From NCBI RefSeq assembly GCF_000485595.1, contig NW_014577867.1, positions 40,025 through 87,905 of the forward strand: a stretch of DNA of 47,881 nt, read 5' to 3'. Of the stretch, positions 47,601-47,881 are shown piece after piece. Source of the stretch: Priapulus caudatus (taxonomy: Eukaryota; Priapulida; Priapulimorpha; Priapulimorphida; Priapulidae). A program made the position numbers and the translations under genes. Positions within the stretch are counted from its first letter, which is position 1. Each line of letters begins with the position of its first letter. The notes below the pieces were generated by a model. It had not been told where the DNA came from. It searched no databases and was given only the letters and a program-made list of their open reading frames with translations.

Positions 47601-47881
47601 CCGTTTACCGTGATTATAGTGGCGAGGGTCTCCTTGCTTCAAAGGTAATGGAACTGACGAGTGGGGTGCGAGTGCTGGGGGGGGGGCAGTCCGAAGGGAC
47701 CATGACAGGCAAAGGCCCGGGCAACGCAGTTCTCGGCGCAACGCGCATCACTCAGTAGGACGGTCAACGGACGGTTAGAATTTCGGCTCGGTGGTGCAAG
47801 CAACCCCGTATGACCTCCGAGACGTTGTATCGCGTCTACGACTACGGAGAAATGTGCGTGCACATGTTGATACGCAGGCGA
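44330..47881. repeat. Right arm of the contig-terminal palindrome (insertion-rich)
   Basis: Inverted copy of 41975-44310 running to the window end. Over matching intervals it is longer: about 1385 against 990 bases, 805 against 630, and 528 against 425. Microsatellites that are clean on the left are broken here. That pattern suits raw single-pass long-read sequence with many inserted bases. No frames here should be read as genes. Confidence 0.85.

Noticed and set aside
1-47881. CRISPR arrays, bacterial operons, rRNA genes
   Set aside because: Tandem repeats here lack unique spacers of constant length; no prokaryotic gene organisation or rRNA sequence is visible.

Overview
This window is eukaryotic DNA, most likely from a highly repetitive, heterozygous invertebrate (probably a marine animal), taken from an unpolished draft assembly. 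The evidence is spliced exons with GT-AG borders, long stretches with no credible coding sequence, dense micro- and minisatellites (GA/CT, CAG, CAT, GTGACA, CTGT, GT), TTAGG/TTAGGG-like tracts, and two 10-base N gaps that divide it into three contigs: 1-13739, 13750-25812 and 25823-47881. I see no bacterial genes, operons, CRISPR array, rRNA or tRNA.

The one gene I can defend is a semaphorin on the minus strand of contig 1. Three consecutive coding exons (5939-5826, 2919-2727, 454-366) join in frame with matching intron phases. Together they encode 132 residues of the N-terminal part of the Sema beta-propeller. The gene is incomplete: the 5' exons (signal peptide and propeller start) were not found to the right of 5939, and the 3' exons lie beyond base 1. 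Its two introns are filled with repeats: a fold-back element with a telomere-like loop, a GTGACA minisatellite, a CAG array, a MITE-like AT-rich segment and a 30/33-bp alternating tandem array. The minisatellites in both introns begin within a few to about 23 bases of the splice donor. The rest of contig 1 is mostly non-coding, with an apparently polymorphic 646-bp insertion (9062-9707) and a 32-bp minisatellite (about 12680-13320).

Contigs 2 and 3 are dominated by a very large imperfect inverted repeat: 13750-23396 matches the reverse complement of about 25852-35092, including their microsatellites. Because an N gap lies between the arms and they differ by many small substitutions and indels, I read them as two haplotypes (or two passes of one molecule) scaffolded head to head, not as a genuine palindrome. 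The right end of contig 2 also resembles contig 1 at 8871-10850, and the three contig ends share a short repeat that probably broke the assembly.

Contig 3 beyond 35093 is unique but gene-poor: a hairpin, an 850-bp CAG/TAG array, C-rich low-complexity sequence, a CRE-type TGACGTCA just upstream of a small ATG ORF, a short direct repeat, and a CpG-rich block followed by a GT array. It ends in a second palindrome (about 41975-44310 against 44330-47881). The right arm there is 1.2 to 1.4 times longer than the left over matching intervals, as expected if the contig runs into an uncorrected hairpin-chimeric read. I found no new enzymatic or defence system. The most interesting items are the semaphorin fragment, the repeats beside its splice donors, and two inverted-repeat elements carrying telomere-like DNA.
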